Positions 7,799 to 15,610 are shown, numbered from the stretch's first letter. The stretch: DNA of 15,610 bases from UBA7236 sp044227505 (GCA_044227505.1 JBGAWP010000092.1:1-15610), one strand, 5' to 3'. The notes: generated from the sequence alone by a model not told the origin. Program-made: numbers and translations.

Positions 7799-7866
7799 TT
7801 AGATTAGCCAAAGGTTGTTTGGGCTATTTTACCCTTCTAAAATAATTTATATCATTTAATGAAAAT

Positions 7867-9528
7867 ATGATGCACACACAGATACCAAAAGTTCAAAAAA
7901 ATAATGCTGCTTTATTCCACGACGAATTAGCAACGTTTCCAAAGTTAATATCTAAACCATTACAAAGAACCGTAAAGGGTGGGCATAGTGCTCACATCCA
8001 AAATAAATTAATGAATTCCGCATTAACCGGAAAAAACGCTTTGAAGATTTCTCAGCTTCAAAAATCAGCGGATACATTTTCATCATCAAAAATTAATACA
8101 AAATCGGAAAACAAAACAGGTTTACCTGATAAGCTAAGAACCGGAATAGAAAAAGTTTCCGGTTATTCAATGCATGATGTTAAGGTGCATTATAATTCAG
8201 ACAAACCCGCTCAATTATTTGCACATGCTTATGCGCAGGGCACCGACATACATTTAGGGCCCGGACAGGAAAAACATCTTCCCCATGAAGCGTGGCATGT
8301 TGTTCAACAAAAACAAGGAAGGGTGAAACCTACCACACAGTTTAATGGAGCAATGATAAATGATAATTCAGGACTTGAAAAGGAAGCAGATAATTTAGGA
8401 ATGCAATCACTTAAAAGCTCAAATTCTACCTTAGAATCTCCTAAACAACTTAAAAAAGTATATCCAGGTCAAAATTCCGTATTACAAGGTTTTTTTATAG
8501 TTGGTCCGAATCGTATATCCGGAGATATGAATATTGTTTGGGAAGATAAGAAGGATGTTTATGCAACACCTGAAAAGTTTGGAGAATCGAATCATGTGTT
8601 ATCACAAAAAAACGGAAAATATCTATTGCATGCAGGGGCGCATAAAAACTATGGAGGAAACACCAACTTTTACAAAGTGGAGCCTCGATTGAATCCTGCT
8701 ACAAATTCGCCCAAAGAGCAAGAACTTCAGCCAACGATGGGAGATAATAACGAAAGCTTGTTACAAAAACATCAAGCTTATATTGTGAGGTTAAATGAGG
8801 TTGAATTTGACCTGGATAATTTCAGGAAAACATTTCCAATTGCAATCCAGGAAAATCCAAATTGGCATAAATTTGAAAATCGCAAGAATATTATAGGTAT
8901 CGAGTTGAATAAATGGTGTCATGTAAATCAGTTCCGATTTGATCTGTTATTTATGGCATTGGCCGAGGCAACTCTTGGATATCTAGATCATGGAAATATA
9001 AATGTGATGATAAGAGATATAATGGAAGTGCAAGCAAAGTTTCGTGCATTTGTATTAAGGGAAGAACAATATCCCAGGGCTATCTCACTACCTAATGATT
9101 GTGCTCAATGTGTAAGTACGGTAATAGGTGGAGCTGAAGCAAGAGAAAGAGGAAACCCGGATCCCGAAATAGGTGGAAATTATCATGAAGTATTACAGGG
9201 TCCTCACCACAATCCTCTTGGATGGAATTTTCATTGGGCTGGCGTTATCATGAAGGATGGAGGTGATAATATTACTTTGGAAAGTGCTGCAGGAATGTCG
9301 TTTGTAAATGCGGATCGCCAAACATGGTGGTTTGGCATGTATGGTACAGCTAAAAACGAACAAACTTTTAAACATCAGATACAGGATTTTCATTACAGAA
9401 GAAATATTGAATTATTAACACGTGAACTTCCAAATGGAATAGAAAACTACCGATTTAATGATCACTTCGGAATAATATTGGACATTGTCCAAATGCGTAA
9501 GGCATTGCGGGAAATGAATGGAAAATAA
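7867..9528 (+). CDS. eCIS-core (DUF4157) protein with putative Cys/His hydrolase C-terminal domain
   Basis: The protein has 553 residues. An N-terminal low-complexity segment (1-83) precedes the eCIS-core domain (about 84-182), which contains KPAQL, AHAYAQG, IHLGPGQEKHLPHEAWHVVQQ and GLEKEAD. HEAWH (140-144) is a zinc-metallopeptidase HExxH motif and Glu173 could be the third ligand. DUF4157 proteins are known to accompany extracellular contractile injection systems and often carry toxin domains behind this module. Residues 210-400 are unassigned. Residues 408-500 read NDCAQC (Cys412, Cys415), WNFHWAGVI (His456) and NITLESAAG (Glu472), an order of Cys, His then polar/acidic residue on neighbouring strands that resembles papain/NlpC-like hydrolases. 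This is inference. There is no signal peptide, as expected for cargo loaded from the cytoplasm. It precedes a second DUF4157 gene by 46 bases, likely as one operon. A second ATG follows the first directly; either could be used. Confidence 0.85.
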   Translation: MMHTQIPKVQKNNAALFHDELATFPKLISKPLQRTVKGGHSAHIQNKLMNSALTGKNALKISQLQKSADTFSSSKINTKSENKTGLPDKLRTGIEKVSGYSMHDVKVHYNSDKPAQLFAHAYAQGTDIHLGPGQEKHLPHEAWHVVQQKQGRVKPTTQFNGAMINDNSGLEKEADNLGMQSLKSSNSTLESPKQLKKVYPGQNSVLQGFFIVGPNRISGDMNIVWEDKKDVYATPEKFGESNHVLSQKNGKYLLHAGAHKNYGGNTNFYKVEPRLNPATNSPKEQELQPTMGDNNESLLQKHQAYIVRLNEVEFDLDNFRKTFPIAIQENPNWHKFENRKNIIGIELNKWCHVNQFRFDLLFMALAEATLGYLDHGNINVMIRDIMEVQAKFRAFVLREEQYPRAISLPNDCAQCVSTVIGGAEARERGNPDPEIGGNYHEVLQGPHHNPLGWNFHWAGVIMKDGGDNITLESAAGMSFVNADRQTWWFGMYGTAKNEQTFKHQIQDFHYRRNIELLTRELPNGIENYRFNDHFGIILDIVQMRKALREMNGK

Positions 9529-9574
9529 AAATGAATAAGCATCACAGACACTTCTAATAGTAAATATTTCAATT

Positions 9575-12061
9575 ATGCAATCACGACTTGCAAAATCTTC
9601 TATAGCAATTTCAAATGAAGTTGGACTTACACATGCTCCGTTAAATGTTGAATCTTTATCTCAAACGACATCAAATCGTTCGGAGTTAATTACCCAACGA
9701 AAAATTAAGAGACTTAGTGAATCAAGTGCCAAAACAAAACAATTAAAACAAATTCAAGATAAAGCGGATCAAAATTCACAATTCCCAATTCAAAAAGGAT
9801 CAAATAACACAGGACTTCCTGATAACCTGAAATCCGGAATTGAACATCTTTCAGGAATACAAATGGATGATGTAAAAGTGCACTTTAATTCAGAGAAACC
9901 GGCACAACTGCAAGCGCATGCATATGCACAAGGCAATCATATCCATCTGGCCCCGGGTCAGGAAAAACACTTGCCACATGAAGCATGGCATGTGGTGCAA
10001 CAAAAACAAGGAAGAGTTAAGGGCATAAAACAATTTAAAAGCGGAGTATTTCTCAATGATGATACTGGATTGGAACAAGAAGCAGATGTGATGGGTAAGA
10101 AAGCAAATAATTTGACACAATTAAAAAAAATAAATGATTTAGGTAATATTAATAGTACTTCAAATAAAGTTGAAAGTATTATTCAGCGAATAGAACTAAA
10201 ATTACCAAATGAGGGAGAAGAATGGATTGTTGATAGTAAACTACAACCAGGGCATATTAAGACATGGATAGATCATCAGGCTGAGGAATTAAACTCCATT
10301 GCACTCGGTGAATTTATAGGTCAAATGACACAGGAAAAAAATATGACTCCAAATGAAGTCTTTCTTTACAGATATGCATTTAATAAAAGATCTGAGGTTA
10401 TCAAAATAATAAATCTTAAACTTCCATTATTAGAAGCTGCTGCAAATCCAGAATCTATTAACAATATTCCAGGTTTTTTGCATGCACAAGCTGAATATCA
10501 AAATCAATTAGCAAAGACTTATTCGAAAAGTAAGATCATGCAAGATCATCAAAGTGTAGGACTTGAATTTGAGTTTGCAACATATTCATCAAAAGATTCG
10601 CTGGAATCTCATCTTATATTAGCAGAATCAAAACCTTTTTCAAATTTATTTCCATTAAGTTTTGTGCTTGAAACTGATTCAGGATCTGAATTGGAGATTG
10701 GATTTCCACCCTTGCTTATTCCAATAAATCAAATGACAAAAAAACATATTTCCAACATTTGGACTACAATGAGAAGGAAAATGGCGGAAATACGTGAAAA
10801 TTGCGGCAATCAATCCATTGAAGATTTAAAAAATGAAATTCAAAATAATGGAATCGGTTATGGATGGAAGATGAATGGAGACCAACATAAAAATATTAAA
10901 GTTACACCCATCAGGCAAAAGCATTTAGAAACTACCGATAATGTGTATTCTCAACTAAATATTTCATTAGATGCTACGGAAAGCGCAAAATATTTAAGAA
11001 AATTTGCAAAAGACCCCGGAAATTCTACACCGGCTGAAATTAAATTGATCCATCCTATTTATGAAGCGGTACAAAATATTCTAGCAAAAGAATTATCAAA
11101 AGATGAAATTGTCGATGTATCCAATAATATTTTCACACATCTATCCAAGGCCGTAACAAATATCATGGCTATACCAAGTATTCATATTGTAAGTAATCCA
11201 ATATTTAATTCCTTATTTATTAAGGACTATGTGTTCGATCTGCATTCTACAGTTAAAGAACTTCATGGTATCTGGATAAAAGATTCTTTGCCCAATATTT
11301 TACGAACAATTGGAAGTAAGAATCTAGTACCTGCAGCGCAACTACTTGAAAAAACTAAAGGAGCACTTTTGAATTATATAAAATTGGAGATGCAACAAAA
11401 TATTGCGGAGGTTGTTAATGCAGATACAAAAAAGAGTGCAAAAAAATATTCTGACCTTGAATTAATAAATGTTATTCAATCCTTAGATAATTCAAATATT
11501 TTAGCCAATGAGTGGTTCGAGAATGTGAACTGGGAATCCCATAATTTACTAATAAAAAGTTTTAAAATTGTAAATTCGAATTTTGACCAGTTATTTATAA
11601 ATGATAAGCTGGGACTATTCATTGAACTGGAGGGTTGTCAATTAAAAGTGAATGAATTAAAGAATATATTTGATTTATTTGAAGAAGAAACCGGCCAGGA
11701 AAAAAATGAAGCAATAACATACCTGGGACCAGATGATGATTGGAGTAAAGTTAATAATACCATCGAAGAACTTAAAGCCATAATAGAACATTTGCAGTCC
11801 TTCAATATTTCAACAGATGTTGTCATTAATATTTTTTGCAGGGAAATCACAAACGAAATAAATGGAACGATAAATCTTCTGAAAAACAGCAAGAAGTTCA
11901 TTTCTTCCCCCAAATCAAAATTTAATAAGGAGCAATTTGGAACCGGACATGGAGTTAGAAAAGATACGCATATTCCAACTTTACAAACAGAGGATGGACA
12001 GGGAAAAAATGTTGCTGAAATCAGGGGTGATTCACTTATAAATAAATATGTTAATAGTTAA
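9575..12061 (+). CDS. eCIS-core (DUF4157) protein with putative amidoligase-like C-terminal domain
   Basis: The protein has 828 residues. The eCIS-core domain (about 79-178) has HEAWH at 135-139 and GLEQEAD with Glu169. Residues 79-149 match the upstream paralogue at 57 of 71 positions, and the stretch from PGQEKH to GRVK is identical. The rest is unrelated to the paralogue. Residues 328-380 contain VGLEFEF (Glu331, Glu333) and LETDSGSELEIGFPP (Asp368, Glu372, Glu374); later come YSQLNISL (459-465), Arg795 and VAEIRG (813-818). This order resembles the ExE, DxS...E, central-strand and ExR motifs of amidoligase/glutamine-synthetase-like ATP-dependent ligases, with a long helical insertion between about 470 and 780. 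The resemblance is my inference and the enzyme class is not proven. No signal peptide or membrane segment is seen. It lies 46 bases after the first cargo gene and converges on the eCIS structural genes. Confidence 0.82.
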   Translation: MQSRLAKSSIAISNEVGLTHAPLNVESLSQTTSNRSELITQRKIKRLSESSAKTKQLKQIQDKADQNSQFPIQKGSNNTGLPDNLKSGIEHLSGIQMDDVKVHFNSEKPAQLQAHAYAQGNHIHLAPGQEKHLPHEAWHVVQQKQGRVKGIKQFKSGVFLNDDTGLEQEADVMGKKANNLTQLKKINDLGNINSTSNKVESIIQRIELKLPNEGEEWIVDSKLQPGHIKTWIDHQAEELNSIALGEFIGQMTQEKNMTPNEVFLYRYAFNKRSEVIKIINLKLPLLEAAANPESINNIPGFLHAQAEYQNQLAKTYSKSKIMQDHQSVGLEFEFATYSSKDSLESHLILAESKPFSNLFPLSFVLETDSGSELEIGFPPLLIPINQMTKKHISNIWTTMRRKMAEIRENCGNQSIEDLKNEIQNNGIGYGWKMNGDQHKNIKVTPIRQKHLETTDNVYSQLNISLDATESAKYLRKFAKDPGNSTPAEIKLIHPIYEAVQNILAKELSKDEIVDVSNNIFTHLSKAVTNIMAIPSIHIVSNPIFNSLFIKDYVFDLHSTVKELHGIWIKDSLPNILRTIGSKNLVPAAQLLEKTKGALLNYIKLEMQQNIAEVVNADTKKSAKKYSDLELINVIQSLDNSNILANEWFENVNWESHNLLIKSFKIVNSNFDQLFINDKLGLFIELEGCQLKVNELKNIFDLFEEETGQEKNEAITYLGPDDDWSKVNNTIEELKAIIEHLQSFNISTDVVINIFCREITNEINGTINLLKNSKKFISSPKSKFNKEQFGTGHGVRKDTHIPTLQTEDGQGKNVAEIRGDSLINKYVNS

Positions 12062-12129
12062 CTTGCGCTTGTAAACTTTTTTTGGGATCAAACTTTATTT
12101 GAAATATTGAAAATTAAAAAAAATAAATC
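12062..12129. other. Convergent intergenic gap between cargo and eCIS operons
   Basis: Both operons end here. The 68 bases hold a T7 run after the cargo gene stop, an A8 run (T-run for the minus strand) 2-12 bases past the DUF4280 stop side, and a small TCAAA/TTTGA stem. Overlapping transcript ends are likely, but no textbook GC-rich terminator is present. Confidence 0.4.
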
Positions 12130-12519
12130 CTACTCCACCTCCGTTTGCACCTGCCCTGCCTCAATAAATGTAATTTCACCTCCCCACATACACATACAAG
12201 AACAGGAATTATTAAGAGAAGGTATCTTCCCGATAAGTACATCTTCTGTACCTGGAATCCATGGAGCAACAGTAGCTGGAATACAAGGCATAGGAGTGAG
12301 TACTCCTAAAGCAGCAGTGGTTGCTGTGGCCACTTCAGGATTGGCTAAAGAAGAACACATTCCGAATGTAGGAATATTCACCAAAGGAATATGATCCATA
12401 ATTGTTGCGGCGGGCATTTCATTTGTAAATACCCTATTGGTAGGCAAAACGATTAGTGAGCAAGGTGCTACACCGAATGAACAAGTCATCATTGCTCCCA
12501 TACAAACTTGAATTGGCAT
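12130..12519 (-). CDS. DUF4280 PAAR-like spike-tip protein of the eCIS
   Basis: The 129-residue protein is of usual length for the DUF4280 family. It shows the family pattern: VCMGAMMTCSFGVAPCSL (5-22), a VLPTNRV segment, IMDHIPLVNIPTFGMCSSLANP (40-61), TPMPCIPATVAPWIPG (75-90) and MCMWGGEI near the end. Eight Cys (6, 13, 20, 55, 79, 106, 108, 110) are spread along it. DUF4280 proteins are regarded as PAAR-like proteins that cap the spike of contractile injection systems and can serve as attachment points for cargo. It starts two bases after the ATPase stop and is last in the minus-strand operon, converging on the cargo genes across 68 bases. The plus-strand frame over the same bases is a shadow. 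Confidence 0.87.
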   Translation of the reverse strand: MPIQVCMGAMMTCSFGVAPCSLIVLPTNRVFTNEMPAATIMDHIPLVNIPTFGMCSSLANPEVATATTAALGVLTPMPCIPATVAPWIPGTEDVLIGKIPSLNNSCSCMCMWGGEITFIEAGQVQTEVE

Positions 12520-12521
12520 AA

Positions 12522-13862
12522 TCAGATTGTTTTATTTTCTTTATTATATTCCCGCTTAATACCGGTTAATATATCATTTAAATTAGTGCTTTTTTCATTT
12601 CTTTTAGCGGCTTGTAAGGCACAGTATCGCAACACATTAATGATCTCTCCACCTGAAAGTTCATAATTAAAGATTACATCTTCTATGTGCTCTTGTTCAT
12701 TCATATTAAAATACTTGAATAATAAATTTCTCCATAATCGTTTGCGTTGTTCCTGTTCAGGTCGAGGAAAATAAATAATTTTTTGGAACCGTCTGTTAAA
12801 GGCTTCATCAATATTACCTTGCATATTTGTAGCGAGAATAATCAAGCCGTCAAAATCTTCAATGCGATGCAATAGATAAGCCACTTCCTGATTGGCATAA
12901 CGATCGTTCGATCCTTTTGTTTGAGTGCGTTTTCCAAATAACGCATCTGCTTCATCAAAAAATAATATCCAGCGTTTTGAAGCTGCAACATCAAATAATT
13001 TAGCTAAATTCTTTTCCGTTTCTCCAATATATTTTGAAACCACCGCCGAAAGATCAACACGAAAAACGGGACAGGAAACCATTTTTCCTAATAAAGTGGC
13101 AGCCATCGTTTTCCCTGTTCCCGGAGGACCATAAAACAATGCACGATAACCTGGTTTTATTGAATTTCCCATTCCCCAATCTTCTAAAATCATTCTGCTA
13201 TACACAAGCCAATCCTGAATTTCAAAAAGATCTTCCTGAACTTCTTCATTTACAACAAGGTCGGTCCATTCGCATTTAGTTGATATTTCCTGTGCCGGGA
13301 ATTTAGAACTAAAACCTGGTAATAATTCAGAACCCGTAATGATCAGGTGTTCAAATTCGGGTGTTACCTGCAATTTCTGTTGCAAATGTGATTCCAATTC
13401 AACATCAAGCATTAAAATATCATGCTTGAAAAACAAATGTTGCCGATTAAAAGTATTAATGAAATGCAAACGACTTGATAATTTAATTCCGGTAAGAATA
13501 AAACAAGCAGTTTCCAGGGTTGGAATAAAACATTGCTGGGTATTTTTATATCTTCCGAATTCAGAATACTCAGTTCCTAAACTGGTGTTTTTTACCAATA
13601 AAAGATCAAGAGCCTGAGGTTTTAAAATTGGGATAATTGCCATAATCAGCACAAGTCTTTCGCTAAAATTAAGATCATTTTCCACAATAAAATTTGCATA
13701 TGCTGATTTATTTTCCGTTAATTCAGGTGGTTGAAATTCAAATATTCTTTCCTGACTATCAGCGTCTTCGAAATACAGAGACAGGCTCATTTCAAGTATC
13801 TTTTCGAACCAGGCAATCTCGCGTTCTAAAGTATCGGCTGAAAACTGTTTGGTCATCTCCAT
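12522..13862 (-). CDS. eCIS AAA+ ATPase (Afp15-like)
   Basis: With the start at 13862 the product has 446 residues. An N-terminal family-specific region (1-220) is followed by a AAA+ domain: Walker A GPPGTGKT (245-252), Walker B ILFFDEAD (299-306), sensor 1 LATNMQGN (Asn346), arginine fingers NRR (357-358) and the C-terminal lid GGEIINVLRYCALQAAKR (404-421). ATPases of this kind (Afp15 in the Serratia antifeeding prophage) are conserved in eCIS loci, next to the tape-measure gene, and are thought to act in assembly or cargo handling. ATG codons at 13862 and 13856 are both possible. The latter gives an ATGA overlap with the tape-measure stop, typical of translational coupling. The longer frame to 13916 would overlap the tape-measure gene by 64 bases and is less likely. 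The gene is followed two bases later by the DUF4280 gene. Confidence 0.92.
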   Translation of the reverse strand: MEMTKQFSADTLEREIAWFEKILEMSLSLYFEDADSQERIFEFQPPELTENKSAYANFIVENDLNFSERLVLIMAIIPILKPQALDLLLVKNTSLGTEYSEFGRYKNTQQCFIPTLETACFILTGIKLSSRLHFINTFNRQHLFFKHDILMLDVELESHLQQKLQVTPEFEHLIITGSELLPGFSSKFPAQEISTKCEWTDLVVNEEVQEDLFEIQDWLVYSRMILEDWGMGNSIKPGYRALFYGPPGTGKTMAATLLGKMVSCPVFRVDLSAVVSKYIGETEKNLAKLFDVAASKRWILFFDEADALFGKRTQTKGSNDRYANQEVAYLLHRIEDFDGLIILATNMQGNIDEAFNRRFQKIIYFPRPEQEQRKRLWRNLLFKYFNMNEQEHIEDVIFNYELSGGEIINVLRYCALQAAKRNEKSTNLNDILTGIKREYNKENKTI

Positions 13863-15610
13863 TCTACATTTATTATTTTTTCCATCCAACTTAATTTGAG
13901 AGTATGAATTCCCCACGGAATCTGATCTAATAAAACATCCACACCTGATTGTTTAACCGTTAATTTAAATTCCAATTCCTTAATTTCCAACTTCCCTTCA
14001 CGTTGTAAAAATGTTTCTCTTAATCCTGCTATGGATGTTTTTTTCAAAATACTCCATTGTTGAATTACTGCAGTAAGCAGACTTTCGACGAGGCTTTTTT
14101 CATCATCATTAAATTCCATAAATTTATAAACAGGAACATTTACACCAACACCACAAATTATTTTATTTATAACCAATTCATTTTCCTCTGCCTCCGTTTT
14201 TCCGGTAACTGCAAAATACAAAGCGTAAATTGCCTTTATCCTGGATTCCTCATTTTTAAATAATCCATTTTCAAGCAAACCCATCATATCGAATAATCTA
14301 GGTATAAAAGGTGAAATAATTACAATACCTGCATTGCACACAAATACTGATTCGTCGTTCTCAATATCCAAAACCGTATTATTCGCTATATCAATGTCGC
14401 TTCTAAACATTTTTTTAGTTGTTTGAAGTGAAGTTTGTTGTATTTTATGGTTCAAGTTATTTACAATATGTTTAATATTTGAGCCAAGTTGATCATTATT
14501 TACCAAAAACACAAGTCGAGTAACTAATTTTTCCATCTCTTCCCGGCGAAGTATTAATGTCATATTTTGAAATACAAGACCCGTCCAAGCTTTTATACTC
14601 CATTTATTGGAATAATCATCACCAAGTTTTAGTAAATATATGTTATAATAAGATCTGGCAATTTTGTCGTATTGTGTTGAGGATAGATATTGTTTAAAGT
14701 AATCAAGTAGTTTAAGTGCATCATGCAATCCTGATTTATTATTTTCGGGCGTTATTGAAAATATAAAATCCTTCAAATTTTCAAGTGAACAATTATGTGT
14801 AATTGTACTTCGAACTACAGGGTTTAATAATTTGTAATAAAAATCTGATTTTTTATCAGCATAGATACTAATTAGGGAATTTACTATTTGTTTCTGTTCA
14901 ACCTCTCCAGCAATCTTTAAACCATCCAACATTTTAATAAAACTGGTTTTATCCTTCTTAATGTCCGGATTTACTGAAAAACCGCTATAAGGCACATCCT
15001 TATTATTGTTTACATCAAGAAATATATACTTTCGAAAAACAGATCGCACTGAATTTTTATTAAAATATTCTTCCGCTCTGCTATTACTTAATAGATATAT
15101 TAACTTTTCCGGTTCAATTTTTAATGAACTTAACAGTACCTCCCAGTAATATTTGAAAATTTTTTCGTCTTTAAAGTTATTTTCAATAAATAACCGATTT
15201 ACTATTAAAGTTCGTATTTTTTTTATTTGATGAAAATAGTCATTTCGAATATAACCGAGTGTTTCAAATAAAACATCTTCAAGTTTAGAGTGAAACTTAA
15301 CAAGTTTTCCAGGAAGTGACGGATTAACTATAAATAACAAAGTATTAAAACCATCAGTATCTAAAAGTTTAATTAATTTTACTTTAGAATGATTATTTTT
15401 CAAAATTCCCGGCAATTCCATGCTGAAACTTCTAATAAATATCTTTGCATGATGTTGCAATTCCTTAAAGGATAATGATGATGCCCAAAATGGCAGCGTT
15501 TCATTATTTAAATAAAAAAGAATGAGATTTTTGGAGTATTCTACACTTTTATCCTGTAATGCAAATGTGTAGCGTTTAAGATATTCTTTAACTGTAATTT
15601 CATAAGCTAC
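13853..15610 (-). CDS. eCIS tape-measure protein, partial (5' end outside window)
   Basis: The frame stays open from the right edge, so the 585 visible residues are the C-terminal part; a TTG at 15460 is internal, not the start. Near the edge, FYLNNETLPFWAS (32-44 of the visible part) matches the LPWW-like segment of contractile injection system tape-measure proteins. The C-terminal end carries the family block: NAGIVIISPFIPRLFDMMGL (426-445), ELVINKIICG (478-487), LLTAVIQQWSILKKTSIAGL (511-530), TFLQREG (533-539) and DQIPWGI (562-568), ending VEWR. These proteins sit in the lumen of the tube and set its length. In Bacteroidota they commonly exceed 1000 residues. The stop overlaps the ATPase start (ATGA), so both are in one operon that continues to the right, where tube, sheath and baseplate genes are expected. 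Confidence 0.88.
   Translation of the reverse strand, partial: VAYEITVKEYLKRYTFALQDKSVEYSKNLILFYLNNETLPFWASSLSFKELQHHAKIFIRSFSMELPGILKNNHSKVKLIKLLDTDGFNTLLFIVNPSLPGKLVKFHSKLEDVLFETLGYIRNDYFHQIKKIRTLIVNRLFIENNFKDEKIFKYYWEVLLSSLKIEPEKLIYLLSNSRAEEYFNKNSVRSVFRKYIFLDVNNNKDVPYSGFSVNPDIKKDKTSFIKMLDGLKIAGEVEQKQIVNSLISIYADKKSDFYYKLLNPVVRSTITHNCSLENLKDFIFSITPENNKSGLHDALKLLDYFKQYLSSTQYDKIARSYYNIYLLKLGDDYSNKWSIKAWTGLVFQNMTLILRREEMEKLVTRLVFLVNNDQLGSNIKHIVNNLNHKIQQTSLQTTKKMFRSDIDIANNTVLDIENDESVFVCNAGIVIISPFIPRLFDMMGLLENGLFKNEESRIKAIYALYFAVTGKTEAEENELVINKIICGVGVNVPVYKFMEFNDDEKSLVESLLTAVIQQWSILKKTSIAGLRETFLQREGKLEIKELEFKLTVKQSGVDVLLDQIPWGIHTLKLSWMEKIINVEWR

Noticed and set aside
12107..12394. Plus-strand 95-codon frame near the end of the cargo operon
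   Set aside because: It is antisense to the DUF4280 gene, whose minus-strand product matches a known family along its whole length.
12130..15610. Type VI secretion system or tailed prophage fragment
   Set aside because: The tape-measure C-terminal block, the AAA+ ATPase of Afp15 type and neighbouring DUF4157 genes together point to an eCIS; no TssJ/L/M-like membrane genes, integrase, terminase or lysis genes are seen.

Overview
The window comes from a low-GC member of the Bacteroidota. The evidence is a secreted protein with a type IX secretion (T9SS) C-terminal sorting domain, MopE-type Cys/Asp repeats and FG-GAP propeller, a near-consensus Bacteroidota -7 element (TAnnTTTG) in front of one gene, and an extracellular contractile injection system (eCIS) locus of the type found in this phylum. 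No rRNA, tRNA, CRISPR array or insertion sequence was recognised. The right edge cuts through a gene.

Left part (1-4695): a repeat-rich gene-free stretch (1-480) is followed by a minus-strand gene for a secreted TPR plus CAP/SCP-domain protein. A 306-base divergent intergenic region carrying 14-bp repeats comes next, then a plus-strand carboxyltransferase (beta) subunit of an acyl-CoA carboxylase of the methylcrotonyl-CoA type. The repeat block left of the CAP gene and the one right of it share an exact 20-bp sequence in inverted orientation.

Middle (4875-7577): a 900-residue cell-surface or secreted protein made of a signal peptide, seven FG-GAP repeats with an exact 62-residue period (a predicted seven-bladed propeller), three MopE-like repeats with an exact 68-residue period, two Ig-like domains and a T9SS sorting domain.

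Right part (7867-15610): the end of an eCIS locus. Minus-strand genes, read from the right edge, encode the tape-measure protein (5' end outside the window), the AAA+ ATPase (overlapping it by an ATGA junction) and a DUF4280 PAAR-like spike-tip protein (two bases after the ATPase). Converging on them are two tandem plus-strand genes, each encoding an eCIS-core (DUF4157) HEAWH metallopeptidase-like module fused to a different C-terminal domain. They look like cargo of the injection machine: a constant loading or processing module with interchangeable payloads. The first payload has a Cys/His pattern like a papain/NlpC-type hydrolase. The second shows spaced ExE, DSxSELE and EIR motifs that resemble an amidoligase (glutamine-synthetase-like) fold. 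These payloads are the most interesting and least described part of the window.
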